From Gammaproteobacteria bacterium (lineage in GTDB: Bacteria > Pseudomonadota > Gammaproteobacteria > Arenicellales > Poriferihabitantaceae), in the NCBI GenBank assembly GCA_022822625.1, contig JAJEAV010000007.1, forward strand, positions 1 to 45,269: DNA of 45,269 nucleotides, written 5' to 3'. A program made the translations under genes and the position numbers. Shown here piece after piece: positions 1 to 7,535 of the stretch. Within the stretch, counting starts at the first letter, position 1, and each line of letters starts with the position of its first letter. The notes beneath the pieces were generated by a model. That model worked only from the letters and a program-made list of their open reading frames with translations. It was not told where the DNA came from and did not search any database.

Positions 1-272
1 GTTAACCGTTTCGTTTGCAGCATGATAATCATCTCCTGATGATCCCATGTTCCGGAACCGAAATGGAAAATCCGACCCCTACAGGCTCACTTCACGGTGG
101 AATACCGCTTTTCATTCAGGCTCATTTGTCACTGGACAACACTTGGTATTGCATTGTCCATCGGCCCCTCGTATTATTCCGGTCTGGCTTGATTGGAACC
201 ATCATCGGCCGAAATGAACACCTGGGACGTTCATTCTCGTACTCCTGATCCCTCACCCCGATATTGCCCTGG

Positions 273-281
273 TGATAAAAT
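273..281 (+). promoter_or_regulatory. possible extended -10 promoter element for asd
   Basis: TGATAAAAT fits the extended -10 pattern TGnTAnAAT and lies about 60 bases before the asd start. No good -35 hexamer is visible at 16-18 bases upstream, which extended -10 promoters can tolerate. The rest of 1-342 shows no gene I can support. Confidence 0.25.
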
Positions 282-342
282 ATCGCTCAGAGCTTCAGTT
301 TAAGGGTGAACTCGCTCTTTGCAAATTGATACTCATACCATC

Positions 343-1470
343 ATGAAAAAAGTTAAACGTTTAGGATTTGTTGGATGGCGAGGCATGGTTGGCTCCGTTC
401 TTCTTGGGCGCATGCAGGAAGAGGGAGATTTGGATTATGTTGAAGAACTCGTGTTGTATTCAACATCACAAGCTGGCCAACCAGGCCCCGAATTGGCAAA
501 CACCCAGCCACTCTTGGCCGATGCCATGGACCTTGACTCCTTAAGCACTCTGGATGTCATCATTAGCTGTCAGGGTGGAGACTACACTCAAAAAGTCTAC
601 GCTCCTCTTCGTGATATGGGTTGGCAAGGATACTGGCTTGATGCTGCCTCCACATTGCGCATGAACAACAGTTCGACCATCATACTGGACCCTCTCAATC
701 AATCCATAATCAAGGAAAATCTGGCGAATGGACAGCGAGATTTCATTGGTGGAAATTGTACTGTAAGCCTGATGTTAATGGCCCTTCATGGCCTGTTCAA
801 GGAAAATCTGGTTGAATGGATAACTGCAATGACCTATCAGGCAATCTCAGGTGGGGGCGCACAACAGATGCGTGAGTTACTCATACAGATGGGAGAAATT
901 CACGAACATGCCACTCCCCTGCTTCGCTTACAGGAGAGTTCGATTCTCGACATTGATAGTCGAATTAACGAATATCTCAATTCAGATGCTTTAACCACAG
1001 GTACTATAGGTTATCCACTAGCGAATAACCTTCTGCCCTGGATTGATATCGACCTTGACAACGGAACCAGTCGAGAAGAATGGAAAGGTCACGCGGAAAC
1101 CAACAAAATTCTGGGCAGAGAGGATAATCCGATTCCTATAGAAAGCACCTGTGTGAGAGTGGGTACATTTCGATGCCACAGCCAGGCATTTACCATTGCA
1201 TTATCGCAGGATGTGGGGGTTGATGATCTTACCGACATCATAGAACAGGCAAACCAGTGGGTTAAGGTTATACCGAACAACAGGCAGAATACACTTCAAT
1301 CCCTAACCCCTGTTGCGGTCAGCGGTTCTATGGATATCGCGGTTGGAAAGATTCGTAAAACTGCCTTCAATAGCAAAATAATGACTATTTTCACGGTCGG
1401 AGACCAGTTACTATGGGGAGCCGCTGAACCCTTGCGACGTATGCTTGGGATTTTGGCCGAGCGTTCCTGA
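343..1470 (+). CDS. asd: aspartate-semialdehyde dehydrogenase
   Basis: This enzyme reduces aspartyl-4-phosphate to aspartate semialdehyde with NADPH, at the branch to lysine/diaminopimelate, threonine and methionine. The N-terminal Rossmann motif GWRGMVGS is typical of Gram-negative Asd. The catalytic cysteine lies in GGNCTVSLML, followed by the AISGGGAQQMREL segment, and the catalytic histidine is in VGTFRCHSQAF. The length of 375 aa is normal for the family. An upstream in-frame TTG at 319 would add eight residues without homology, so I chose the ATG at 343, which places the Rossmann strand at the N-terminus. The gene stands alone, with unrelated accessory DNA downstream. Identification is by family motifs. 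Confidence 0.95.
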   Translation: MKKVKRLGFVGWRGMVGSVLLGRMQEEGDLDYVEELVLYSTSQAGQPGPELANTQPLLADAMDLDSLSTLDVIISCQGGDYTQKVYAPLRDMGWQGYWLDAASTLRMNNSSTIILDPLNQSIIKENLANGQRDFIGGNCTVSLMLMALHGLFKENLVEWITAMTYQAISGGGAQQMRELLIQMGEIHEHATPLLRLQESSILDIDSRINEYLNSDALTTGTIGYPLANNLLPWIDIDLDNGTSREEWKGHAETNKILGREDNPIPIESTCVRVGTFRCHSQAFTIALSQDVGVDDLTDIIEQANQWVKVIPNNRQNTLQSLTPVAVSGSMDIAVGKIRKTAFNSKIMTIFTVGDQLLWGAAEPLRRMLGILAERS

Positions 1471-1664
1471 TATTCGATACACACAACTGTCTTCTCGCCT
1501 ATCTACCCTCTTACCCGATGGTTTCTGTAACTAGACAGCATTTGAAAGACAACTCAAGCGGGATGCTCAACCAATAGCATCCGAAGATAATCCCCGCAGA
1601 CCAGCGGGAATTTAGAAAGGTATCAGATAGTGACTAGCTTCATTGACAGTGCAAGGTAACCTGG

Positions 1665-2303
1665 ATGAGCCCAGAATTATTTCCAAAAGCACCACCTGTT
1701 GAACCATTGCCATTGAAGGAGTAGCTCAAACTTACTGACCGCGCTGAAGTCGGCAGGGAACCTTTTTCCGCGGGCACGATTCGGAATACAAGGTTTTCCG
1801 CGATGCTGCTTCAAGTCTCGGAAGGGACATATCGGCGGCGGCACGATGATTTTTCAGGGAGCACCAGGTGCAGGCAAGATAGCCCTGATGCTGGAGTGCA
1901 TGGAAGCGGTTCGCCAGCATTCGACACCGGATGACCCGTGGGTGGCCGTCAACATCAAGCCAGAGACTCTTGTGTCATCTGTTGGCGTTGTGAAGGTGGC
2001 TGTTAATGCGATCAATACGGAAAGTGAGAGACTATCCAGGGAGATATCAGGGACTGGTGCCAGAAAGTTCCGGGGCCTGCTGGATATTGGCAGAAAACTC
2101 TATCAGGAACTGTCTGAAAGAGGTATTGGGATTGCCGGCGTTTCTATAGGAGGACAATCCCGTAGTGCTCAAGATGCCAAGCAACTTGCTCAGCTGGTTT
2201 TCCAGAATGCTACCGGACTGTTGAAGAACTTTCACATCGTGGCTTTCGTTGACGAGGCTAGGACACTCTGGTTGAGGACCCACCGCAAAAATCCCTTTCA
2301 GTG
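1665..2303 (+). pseudogene. decayed AAA/P-loop ATPase gene
   Basis: A degraded ATP-binding protein gene can be pieced together across frames. It starts at ATG 1665 (MSPELFPKAPP...) behind an AAGG-like ribosome site and meets an in-frame TAG at 1722-1724. It continues as LKLTDRAEVGREPF, then shifts frame near 1762 to read FRGHDSEYKVFRDAASS. It shifts again near 1826 into the longest open piece (from 1846), with Walker A GAPGAGKIA (the usual T/S after K is I) and a Walker B-like HIVAFVDEA. After DEA a further shift gives VEDPPQ before stops. The C-terminal half expected of an AAA protein is missing. The pattern resembles an AAA/Orc1-Cdc6-like ATP-binding family; that family name is from memory. 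At least one nonsense change and three frameshifts make function unlikely. Confidence 0.75.
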
Positions 2304-2330
2304 ACTTGATTGCTGTTAAACTTGGGTTAC
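2304..2330 (-). repeat. 27-bp dispersed repeat, copy 1
   Basis: Read on the minus strand, this stretch matches 44883-44909 on the plus strand at 24 of 27 positions. The shared core is CCCAAGTTTAACAGCA. It lies at the broken 3' end of the ATPase pseudogene. A looser relative (CCCAAGCCCATGTTTAACA) occurs near 4540. It could be a leftover end of a mobile element or a small intergenic repeat family; nothing else of an insertion sequence is recognisable. Confidence 0.5.
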
Positions 2331-2651
2331 GGTCTCACTGACCACCATGCTGGCGGCGGCGAACTTCGCGATCGACTCTGGATACCGTGAGCACCTGCGC
2401 TCGATCGTCAGAAACCTCGCCGCATGATCATGTCGACCGCCGGAAACTTGCTCCAACGCAAAAGCCTCGGCAACAGGTCCTCTCGCCCGTGCTTCGTGCG
2501 GGTGTGCTATAATTTTTCTATTAAAGGAGAGCCTGATCTTGAATTCACCTACCACTCCCTTATCCGGCTCGATATGAAAGAATAGTTGATTATTTGATTA
2601 GCCTGTGAAACACAATCTCTGGTCCATAACAAAATCCTGATTTACAGATAT
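2331..2651. other. intergenic stretch between pseudogene and defence-like pair
   Basis: About 320 bases without a gene I can support. A minus-strand open frame (2316-2555) shows no family I recognise. The region holds a good extended -10 element at 2505-2513 and an AAAGGAG-like purine run at 2523-2529 that is not followed by a plausible gene. Confidence 0.4.
2505..2513 (+). promoter_or_regulatory. putative extended -10 promoter
   Basis: TGCTATAAT is a perfect extended -10 element (TGnTATAAT). It lies about 140 bases before the ATPase gene at 2652 and is the best promoter candidate for the ATPase/TOPRIM pair. No consensus -35 is seen 17 bases upstream. Confidence 0.4.
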
Positions 2652-3806
2652 ATGAACCAACACCATATAAATTCCACTCTCCACCTTCCGAGCCTATTCA
2701 TCAAGGGTTTTCGGGGGATCGAATCCTTAAATATTCCACGTCTGGGACGCGTAACTCTTCTTGCTGGTAAAAATGGGATAGGAAAGACCTCGGTACTGGA
2801 AGCGTGTCGCGTTTATGCCGAACGCGGACACCCCATGGTATTGTCAGATTTGGGACGGGAGCATGAGGAATACATTGTCTCTAGCGGTAATGAAAACAGG
2901 CGGGAATTCGATATTGACTTGTCCGGAATCTTTTTTGGTCGACAACTCACAAAAAATACATCCGTGGCGATCGGTCCTTCAAATCGACAAGCCGATTTGG
3001 TCAAGGTTGAAGTGGTAGAACCCAATAAAAAACAAGTGGACATACTAATCGAAGATAATCCGATCGAACTAAGCTGGGAAAACGTACTGCTCATCAGAAC
3101 AATTTTCAACAAGAAAAAACTCTTCTTCCCATATCTTATTAGGCACTCCAGTCAAACAGGTTTTCTTGTCCATCATCACAGGATGAGATTCTGGGGCGAA
3201 TCGCGCTTCCCTGTTCAAACGTTGAGACATGAAACTCTGGGTCCAGGATTGACTCTAAACCATCAGCTGGCCAAGTATTGGGACGAAGTCGCATTGACAG
3301 AATGGGAGAATCGTGTAATTAAAGCATTGCGCTTAGCCCTGAACGGATCGGGCAAATCGGTTGAGAGGGTTACCATGGTGGGAAACCCTGATCGTCGCTC
3401 AAGTAATACCCGCCGTGCGGTTGTCAAACTTGCCAACCATGAAAAGCCAGTTCCCCTAAAAAGCCTTGGCGATGGGGCAATAAGGCTTTTCGGCATAACA
3501 CTAGCACTTGCCAACTGTCGTGACGGCTTTCTCTTTATCGACGAGGTGGAGAATGGAATTCACCTTTCAGTGCTAAAAGACCTATGGAAGTTCATTCTTA
3601 AGATAGCACGTGAAAACAATATCCAAGTGCTTGCAACCACTCATGGATGGGACTGCATCAAAGGATTCGCGCAGGCAGCTTTAGAAGATAAAGAGAGTGA
3701 AGGTGTACTAATCCGCCTTGAAAGACAGAGTGGTCATCATGAAGCCATCGAATATTCAGAGCGTGAATTAGTCATTGCAGCCGAACAAAATATAGAAGTC
3801 AGATAA
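2652..3806 (+). CDS. AAA/ABC-type ATPase (OLD/RecF-like) of a two-gene system
   Basis: This 384-aa protein is an ABC-class ATPase of the type found in OLD-family and PARIS/AbiL-like systems. The N-terminus FIKGFRGIESLNIP is the usual opening strand-loop. Walker A GKNGIGKT is at residues 39-46. A signature-like SLGDGAIRL is at 271-279, Walker B FLFIDEVENG at 293-302 and an H-loop TTH at 329-331. The middle (about 60-260) is family-specific and not recognised in detail. It has no nuclease domain of its own; the TOPRIM-like protein encoded 11 bases downstream could supply one, as in split OLD-type systems. It sits in an accessory island beside a decayed ATPase gene. The ATP-binding role is secure. 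Anti-phage or DNA-damage function is inferred from family and context. No clear Shine-Dalgarno precedes the ATG. Confidence 0.85.
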   Translation: MNQHHINSTLHLPSLFIKGFRGIESLNIPRLGRVTLLAGKNGIGKTSVLEACRVYAERGHPMVLSDLGREHEEYIVSSGNENRREFDIDLSGIFFGRQLTKNTSVAIGPSNRQADLVKVEVVEPNKKQVDILIEDNPIELSWENVLLIRTIFNKKKLFFPYLIRHSSQTGFLVHHHRMRFWGESRFPVQTLRHETLGPGLTLNHQLAKYWDEVALTEWENRVIKALRLALNGSGKSVERVTMVGNPDRRSSNTRRAVVKLANHEKPVPLKSLGDGAIRLFGITLALANCRDGFLFIDEVENGIHLSVLKDLWKFILKIARENNIQVLATTHGWDCIKGFAQAALEDKESEGVLIRLERQSGHHEAIEYSERELVIAAEQNIEVR

Positions 3807-3817
3807 GAGAGAATTCA

Positions 3818-4450
3818 ATGGCGGAAGGGAAATCGGACAAGATGTCGAAAATCCTCCTAGTCGAAGGGCCGAATGATTTACATGTCATCCGCCATATCCG
3901 TAAAAAAAATCCGCGCATAGTAGACTTTGATATTGAAGACAAAAAAGGTTTGGAGAGACTCCTCAATGCCATAGCCCTTGAAATAAAGGTTTCTGGTAGA
4001 AATGCTGTTGGGATCGTCGTCGATGCCAATGACAGCCTTATAGAGCGCTGGAGCAGTGTTTCCAAAAAATTACGTGACGCCGGAATTGTCGTACCGAAAA
4101 CACCAGATTCACAGGGGACAATCATTGAAGCGAGCGGAAGTCTGCCTAAAGTTGGCGTCTGGCTAATGCCCAATAACGAATCTCGCGGTGAGTTGGAACA
4201 CTTTGTCCAAGAGATGATTGATCCTGATGACCCTGTCTGGCCGAAATCCTGTTCCTATATCGATAACATACCGGAGAAAGATCGCAAGTTCAGGGAAAGT
4301 AAAGAAATGAAAGCGAAAGTCTATGCTTGGCTGTCCACTCAAGAAACGCCAGGACTCATGGGTCCTATCATCGGGTCCGGACAACTGAGCTGTGACGGAC
4401 CTCTTTGTAACAGATTCACTTCATGGATTAACAGGTTGTTCAAAAATTAA
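3818..4450 (+). CDS. DUF3226-type TOPRIM-like protein paired with ATPase
   Basis: A 210-aa protein that looks like the DUF3226/TOPRIM-like family. The N-terminal KILLVEGPNDLHVI carries the conserved glutamate (E16) of TOPRIM folds. The strand GIVVDANDS (65-73) supplies the acidic D-x-N/D motif (D69, N71, D72) expected to bind metal. It follows the ATPase gene by 11 bases, with GAGAG placed as a ribosome site, so the two are probably co-transcribed and act together. In OLD, Gabija, PARIS and AbiL-type systems an ATPase is coupled to a TOPRIM nuclease or a TOPRIM-like effector; a similar role here is inference. An alternative start is M9 (3842). Whether it is an active nuclease cannot be told from sequence alone. 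Confidence 0.8.
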   Translation: MAEGKSDKMSKILLVEGPNDLHVIRHIRKKNPRIVDFDIEDKKGLERLLNAIALEIKVSGRNAVGIVVDANDSLIERWSSVSKKLRDAGIVVPKTPDSQGTIIEASGSLPKVGVWLMPNNESRGELEHFVQEMIDPDDPVWPKSCSYIDNIPEKDRKFRESKEMKAKVYAWLSTQETPGLMGPIIGSGQLSCDGPLCNRFTSWINRLFKN

Positions 4451-4774
4451 TCCGGGCGATTGCCTAGACAATTCCAAAGGCCTGAATTACCCGATAGCCC
4501 ATCGAGACAGCTTGTACAGATTCCGTGTTTCCGGGAAAACCCAAGCCCATGTTTAACACTACTCTGAAGGGGGTAAGGCGTTGGGGTCTGAATCCGTGTT
4601 CATTTGCGACATGAAGGATTCTGTTTCCGACCTGGCGTGACAAATCTGCCGAAATCGCAGTTCGTAGTCCATAACTCATAAGAGCAGGGGGGAAATCGGG
4701 CTGACATTTCATTATCGGTCCAACATGTTCATTCGACAAACCCGGACCGCAACGGGCAAAAAACCTCTATTTAA
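4451..4774. other. stretch without a supported gene
   Basis: About 320 bases between the TOPRIM gene and the small membrane ORF. A minus-strand open frame (4464-4739) matches no family I recognise and has no convincing ribosome site. CCCAAGCCCATGTTTAACA near 4540 loosely resembles the dispersed 27-bp repeat. Confidence 0.35.
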
Positions 4775-4786
4775 GGATTAAGGTCT

Positions 4787-5050
4787 ATAACCGATGACAA
4801 ATCATTAGAAGACGTAAAACGAGAGGCCGATTCAGAAAAACGACTCGATGCCAGAGAAAATACATCAAAATGGGCGGTAGGTATTGGAATAGGAATATCA
4901 GTGATTTTGCCATCAATGATAGGATGGCTAACATCGCAAGTGTATCGATTTCACTCCAAACCTGGAAATGTCAGAGATCGAATTACCATAATTGAGACAG
5001 AGCGCAGAATGGAGAAAACCCTCGATATATATAATCAAGAGGAGGAGTAA
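4787..5050 (+). CDS. small single-membrane-segment protein, start unclear
   Basis: An open frame of up to 87 residues begins after a stop at 4772-4774 and ends at TAA 5048-5050. The charged N-terminus (DDKSLEDVKREADSEKRLD) is followed by one hydrophobic segment at about residues 29-50 (WAVGIGIGISVILPSMIGWL) and a charged, probably helical tail. No ATG, GTG or TTG lies before the membrane segment; the only candidate is a rare ATA at 4787. The gene may therefore use an unusual start or have lost its start. Its stop overlaps the ATG of the next ORF (TAATG), which suggests translational coupling and a real former gene pair. No family recognised. Confidence 0.4.
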   Translation: MTDDKSLEDVKREADSEKRLDARENTSKWAVGIGIGISVILPSMIGWLTSQVYRFHSKPGNVRDRITIIETERRMEKTLDIYNQEEE

Positions 5051-5223
5051 TGAAGCCCAAACGAACGGTAACCCTCACTGATCGAAGCTACCAAACGACA
5101 AAGTCCGAACTACGGGAAAAAATCAAGGTCGATGTTCCCGGCAAGACAGTTGAAGAGAAAATGGAGAATCTTGCAACAACAATCATTCAACCAGTCAATA
5201 TCAAGTACGCACCAAGAAAATAA
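5050..5223 (+). CDS. 57-aa hypothetical protein
   Basis: A short charged protein (MKPKRTVTLTDRSYQTTKSE...) whose ATG overlaps the stop of the preceding membrane ORF and is preceded by a strong purine-rich ribosome site (GAGGAGGAG) lying inside that ORF. It is basic at the N-terminus and has an amphipathic middle (KTVEEKMENLATTI). I do not recognise a family. Its last codons and stop lie within the first unit of a 26-bp tandem duplication. It could belong to the ATPase/TOPRIM cassette upstream or be a separate small accessory gene. Confidence 0.45.
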   Translation: MKPKRTVTLTDRSYQTTKSELREKIKVDVPGKTVEEKMENLATTIIQPVNIKYAPRK

Positions 5224-5252
5224 GAGTCAAGTACGCACCAAGAAAATAAGAG
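5201..5252. repeat. 26-bp perfect tandem duplication
   Basis: Two adjacent identical 26-base units, 5201-5226 and 5227-5252, each starting TCAAGTACGCACC. The first unit contains the last codons and stop of the 57-aa ORF. A unit of 26 is not a multiple of three, so the second copy cannot extend the protein. It looks like a recent slippage or recombination duplication. Confidence 0.95.
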
Positions 5253-5304
5253 TTGGTTGCCGGATTCGGGGCAGTACTTGTCGGTTGGTTTCGTTACTTT
5301 TGTA

Positions 5305-5310
5305 TATAAT
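5305..5310 (+). promoter_or_regulatory. possible -10 box for the serine operon
   Basis: A perfect TATAAT about 135 bases before the serA ATG. Candidate -35 boxes (TTGGTT at 5285, TTGTCG at 5278) are at poor spacing, so the call rests on the -10 match and position. Confidence 0.3.
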
Positions 5311-5444
5311 TCCCTTTGGTAGAATTTCCGGGTTGGTTCGCTATCGAATCCAGTTCAGGTAGCGAATGAATTATGACCCATGGTTCTAAACTTCAATTTC
5401 TACGGAATCACACCGTAAACCCTATCCAGTATTCCAGTATTCGC

Positions 5445-6404
5445 ATGAAAATTCTTATTGCCGACAGCTTCCCATCCAGTCATTCCGAATCCATGACCAA
5501 TGCCGGACACGAGGTCACCCTACAACCGGAACTGGATTCCGATTCACTGCTGCAGGCAATCCAAGCCAATGAAATTCTCGTCGTACGAAGTACCCGTGTT
5601 AACGAAAATCTCCTGAAACAGGCAGAGGCACTCAAACTGGTAATCCGGGCCGGTGCCGGCACCAATACAATCGACAAGGAGTGCGCAGCATCACTGGATA
5701 TCAGCGTCTGCAACGTTCCGGGAGCCAACTCCAGGGCAGTCGCCGAACTGGTCATGGGATTAATCATATCGATTGACCGGCAGATTCCGAATAATGTCAT
5801 GGATGCCCGACAGGGAATCTGGAACAAGAAGAAATACTCGATTGCTCGAGGGCTTGCCGGACAAAAGATCGGCATTCTGGGAATGGGCGCGATTGGGTTT
5901 GCAGTCGCTGAACGGGCCAGGGGGTTCGCAATGGATGTCTATGCACTAAGCAAGCCTGGGCGTTCTCCAGATGCCGAAACCAGGATTACCTCTTCCGGCA
6001 TCATCCAGCTTGATACACAGGATGAACTCCTGGAAACCTGTAACATCGTCACACTCCATATGCCGGCGACGGAAACGACCCGCCACATGGTCAATCGGGA
6101 ATTCCTGTCAAGAATGAAGCAGGGAGCGATACTGATCAATACATCAAGAGGAGACCTGATTGACGAGGAAGCACTGATCGATGCCATGAATAACCATGGC
6201 ATCCGGGCAGGTCTTGACGTTTACGATAAGGAACCAGCGGCTGGCGACAACACCTTCAAGTCTGAAATCTTCGCTCACCCTTCGGTATATGGCACTCATC
6301 ACATTGGCGCATCGACCGAACAGGCCCAGACGGCTGTCGCGGATGGCGTTCTGGCTATTGTAGAAGCCTACAAGAACGGCAAACTGATCAACCGGGTTAA
6401 TTGA
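5445..6404 (+). CDS. serA: D-3-phosphoglycerate dehydrogenase
   Basis: Oxidises 3-phosphoglycerate to 3-phosphohydroxypyruvate with NAD+, the first step of serine synthesis. The protein of 319 aa has the nucleotide-binding motif GMGAIG (146-151) and the D-2-hydroxyacid dehydrogenase catalytic triad: R235 in NTSRGD, E263 in DKEP and H286 in THHIGAS. It is the short form, lacking the C-terminal ACT domain of E. coli SerA, so serine feedback through that domain is not expected. I chose the ATG at 5445 (MKILIADSFP) over the upstream in-frame ATG at 5373, because the 24 extra residues show no homology. serC follows 42 bases downstream, which supports SerA over other hydroxyacid dehydrogenases. Confidence 0.93.
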   Translation: MKILIADSFPSSHSESMTNAGHEVTLQPELDSDSLLQAIQANEILVVRSTRVNENLLKQAEALKLVIRAGAGTNTIDKECAASLDISVCNVPGANSRAVAELVMGLIISIDRQIPNNVMDARQGIWNKKKYSIARGLAGQKIGILGMGAIGFAVAERARGFAMDVYALSKPGRSPDAETRITSSGIIQLDTQDELLETCNIVTLHMPATETTRHMVNREFLSRMKQGAILINTSRGDLIDEEALIDAMNNHGIRAGLDVYDKEPAAGDNTFKSEIFAHPSVYGTHHIGASTEQAQTAVADGVLAIVEAYKNGKLINRVN

Positions 6405-6446
6405 TGACTGTCAATCCTGAATTCATAAAAACATGAGAACATCGAA

Positions 6447-7532
6447 ATGAATAAGCGAGCGCATAACTTTAGTGCAGGCCCTTGCACCCTACCCCTGGAA
6501 TGTCTGGAAGAAGCTCAGCAGGAATTTGTCAATTACCGGAACTCGGGAATGTCCCTGATTGAAATGAGTCACCGGGGCAAGCATTTCATGGAAGTCGCGG
6601 AACAGGCCGAGAGTCTCTGCAAGGAAGTATTCGAAGTGCCTGATGACTTCAGCGTACTGTTCTTACAGGGTGGGGCCATACTCCAGTTTTCGATGGTTCC
6701 AATGAACCTGCTCACCCCGGAAACCAGGGCTGCCTATGTCAACTCGGGTTCCTGGGCCAGGGGTGCAATTGCCGATGCCAGGCAATATGGCGATATCTAC
6801 GTTGCCTGGGATGGCGAATCCTGTAATTTCACCAGAATGCCGAATACCAAAGAAATCAGTCTGCAGGACAATACCCGGTATCTGCATATCACCACCAATG
6901 AAACAATTGGAGGCATTCGGTTTCCATCATGGCCGGATGTTGATGTGCCGCTAATCGGAGACATGTCTTCTGAATACATGTCCCGGCCTGTGGACTGGAA
7001 TAAATTCGACCTGATCTATGGCGGAGCACAAAAAAACCTCGGTCCTGCCGGTCTGTGCGTGGTGTTTGTTCGCAAGTCCATTCTTGAAAATACCAACAAG
7101 AACCTCGGAAGATACTTGCGATATGACATCCATGAGTCAAAATCCTCAATGTTCAATACGCCACCGGTCTTTGCGATTTACATGTTTGGCAAAGTCCTCA
7201 AGTGGATGAGGAAAGAAGGCGGGTTAAGTGCCATGCAGAAAAATGCTGCCGAGAAGTCAGCACTACTCTACGGAACGATCGATCAAAGCGGAGGTTACTA
7301 CAGATGTCCGGTTGATGTGGCGTGTCGCTCTCACATGAATGTGGTTTTCCGCTTGCCCAATGATGATCTTGAACAGCAGTTTTTGAAGGAAGCGGCTGAA
7401 CTCGACTTGATGAACCTGAAAGGCCATCGTAGCGTTGGCGGCTGTCGTGCCAGTATATACAACGCGATGCCATTCTCCAGCGTTGAAGCCCTGAGCACTT
7501 TCATGCACGATTTTTCGACCCGTAACGGATAA
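6447..7532 (+). CDS. serC: phosphoserine aminotransferase
   Basis: Transaminates 3-phosphohydroxypyruvate with glutamate to phosphoserine; many members also serve pyridoxal phosphate synthesis. It is a class V aminotransferase fold of 361 aa. The start NFSAGPCTLPLECL is diagnostic for SerC, and the PLP lysine is K196 in YGGAQKNLGPAG. The C-terminal GHRSVGGCRASIYNAMP, which helps bind the phosphate of the substrate, is intact. It lies between serA and a DUF1015 gene that starts 4 bases after its stop, so the four plus-strand genes 5445-9879 are probably one transcript. Confidence 0.97.
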   Translation: MNKRAHNFSAGPCTLPLECLEEAQQEFVNYRNSGMSLIEMSHRGKHFMEVAEQAESLCKEVFEVPDDFSVLFLQGGAILQFSMVPMNLLTPETRAAYVNSGSWARGAIADARQYGDIYVAWDGESCNFTRMPNTKEISLQDNTRYLHITTNETIGGIRFPSWPDVDVPLIGDMSSEYMSRPVDWNKFDLIYGGAQKNLGPAGLCVVFVRKSILENTNKNLGRYLRYDIHESKSSMFNTPPVFAIYMFGKVLKWMRKEGGLSAMQKNAAEKSALLYGTIDQSGGYYRCPVDVACRSHMNVVFRLPNDDLEQQFLKEAAELDLMNLKGHRSVGGCRASIYNAMPFSSVEALSTFMHDFSTRNG

Positions 7533-7535
7533 TCC

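Noticed and set aside
15..248. 77-residue open frame at the window start
   Set aside because: No ribosome site, no recognisable family and irregular composition; probably chance.
1593..1608. CCCGC-6-GCGGG hairpin after asd
   Set aside because: Only a 5-bp stem and no T-run; too weak for a terminator call.
2316..2555. 79-residue minus-strand open frame that briefly suggested a transposase tail
   Set aside because: The resemblance was only to general composition of transposase C-termini; no DDE motif or inverted repeats could be seen.
4464..4739. 91-residue minus-strand open frame
   Set aside because: No ribosome site or family match, and it crosses the loose repeat near 4540; could be an old remnant but there is not enough to support a gene.
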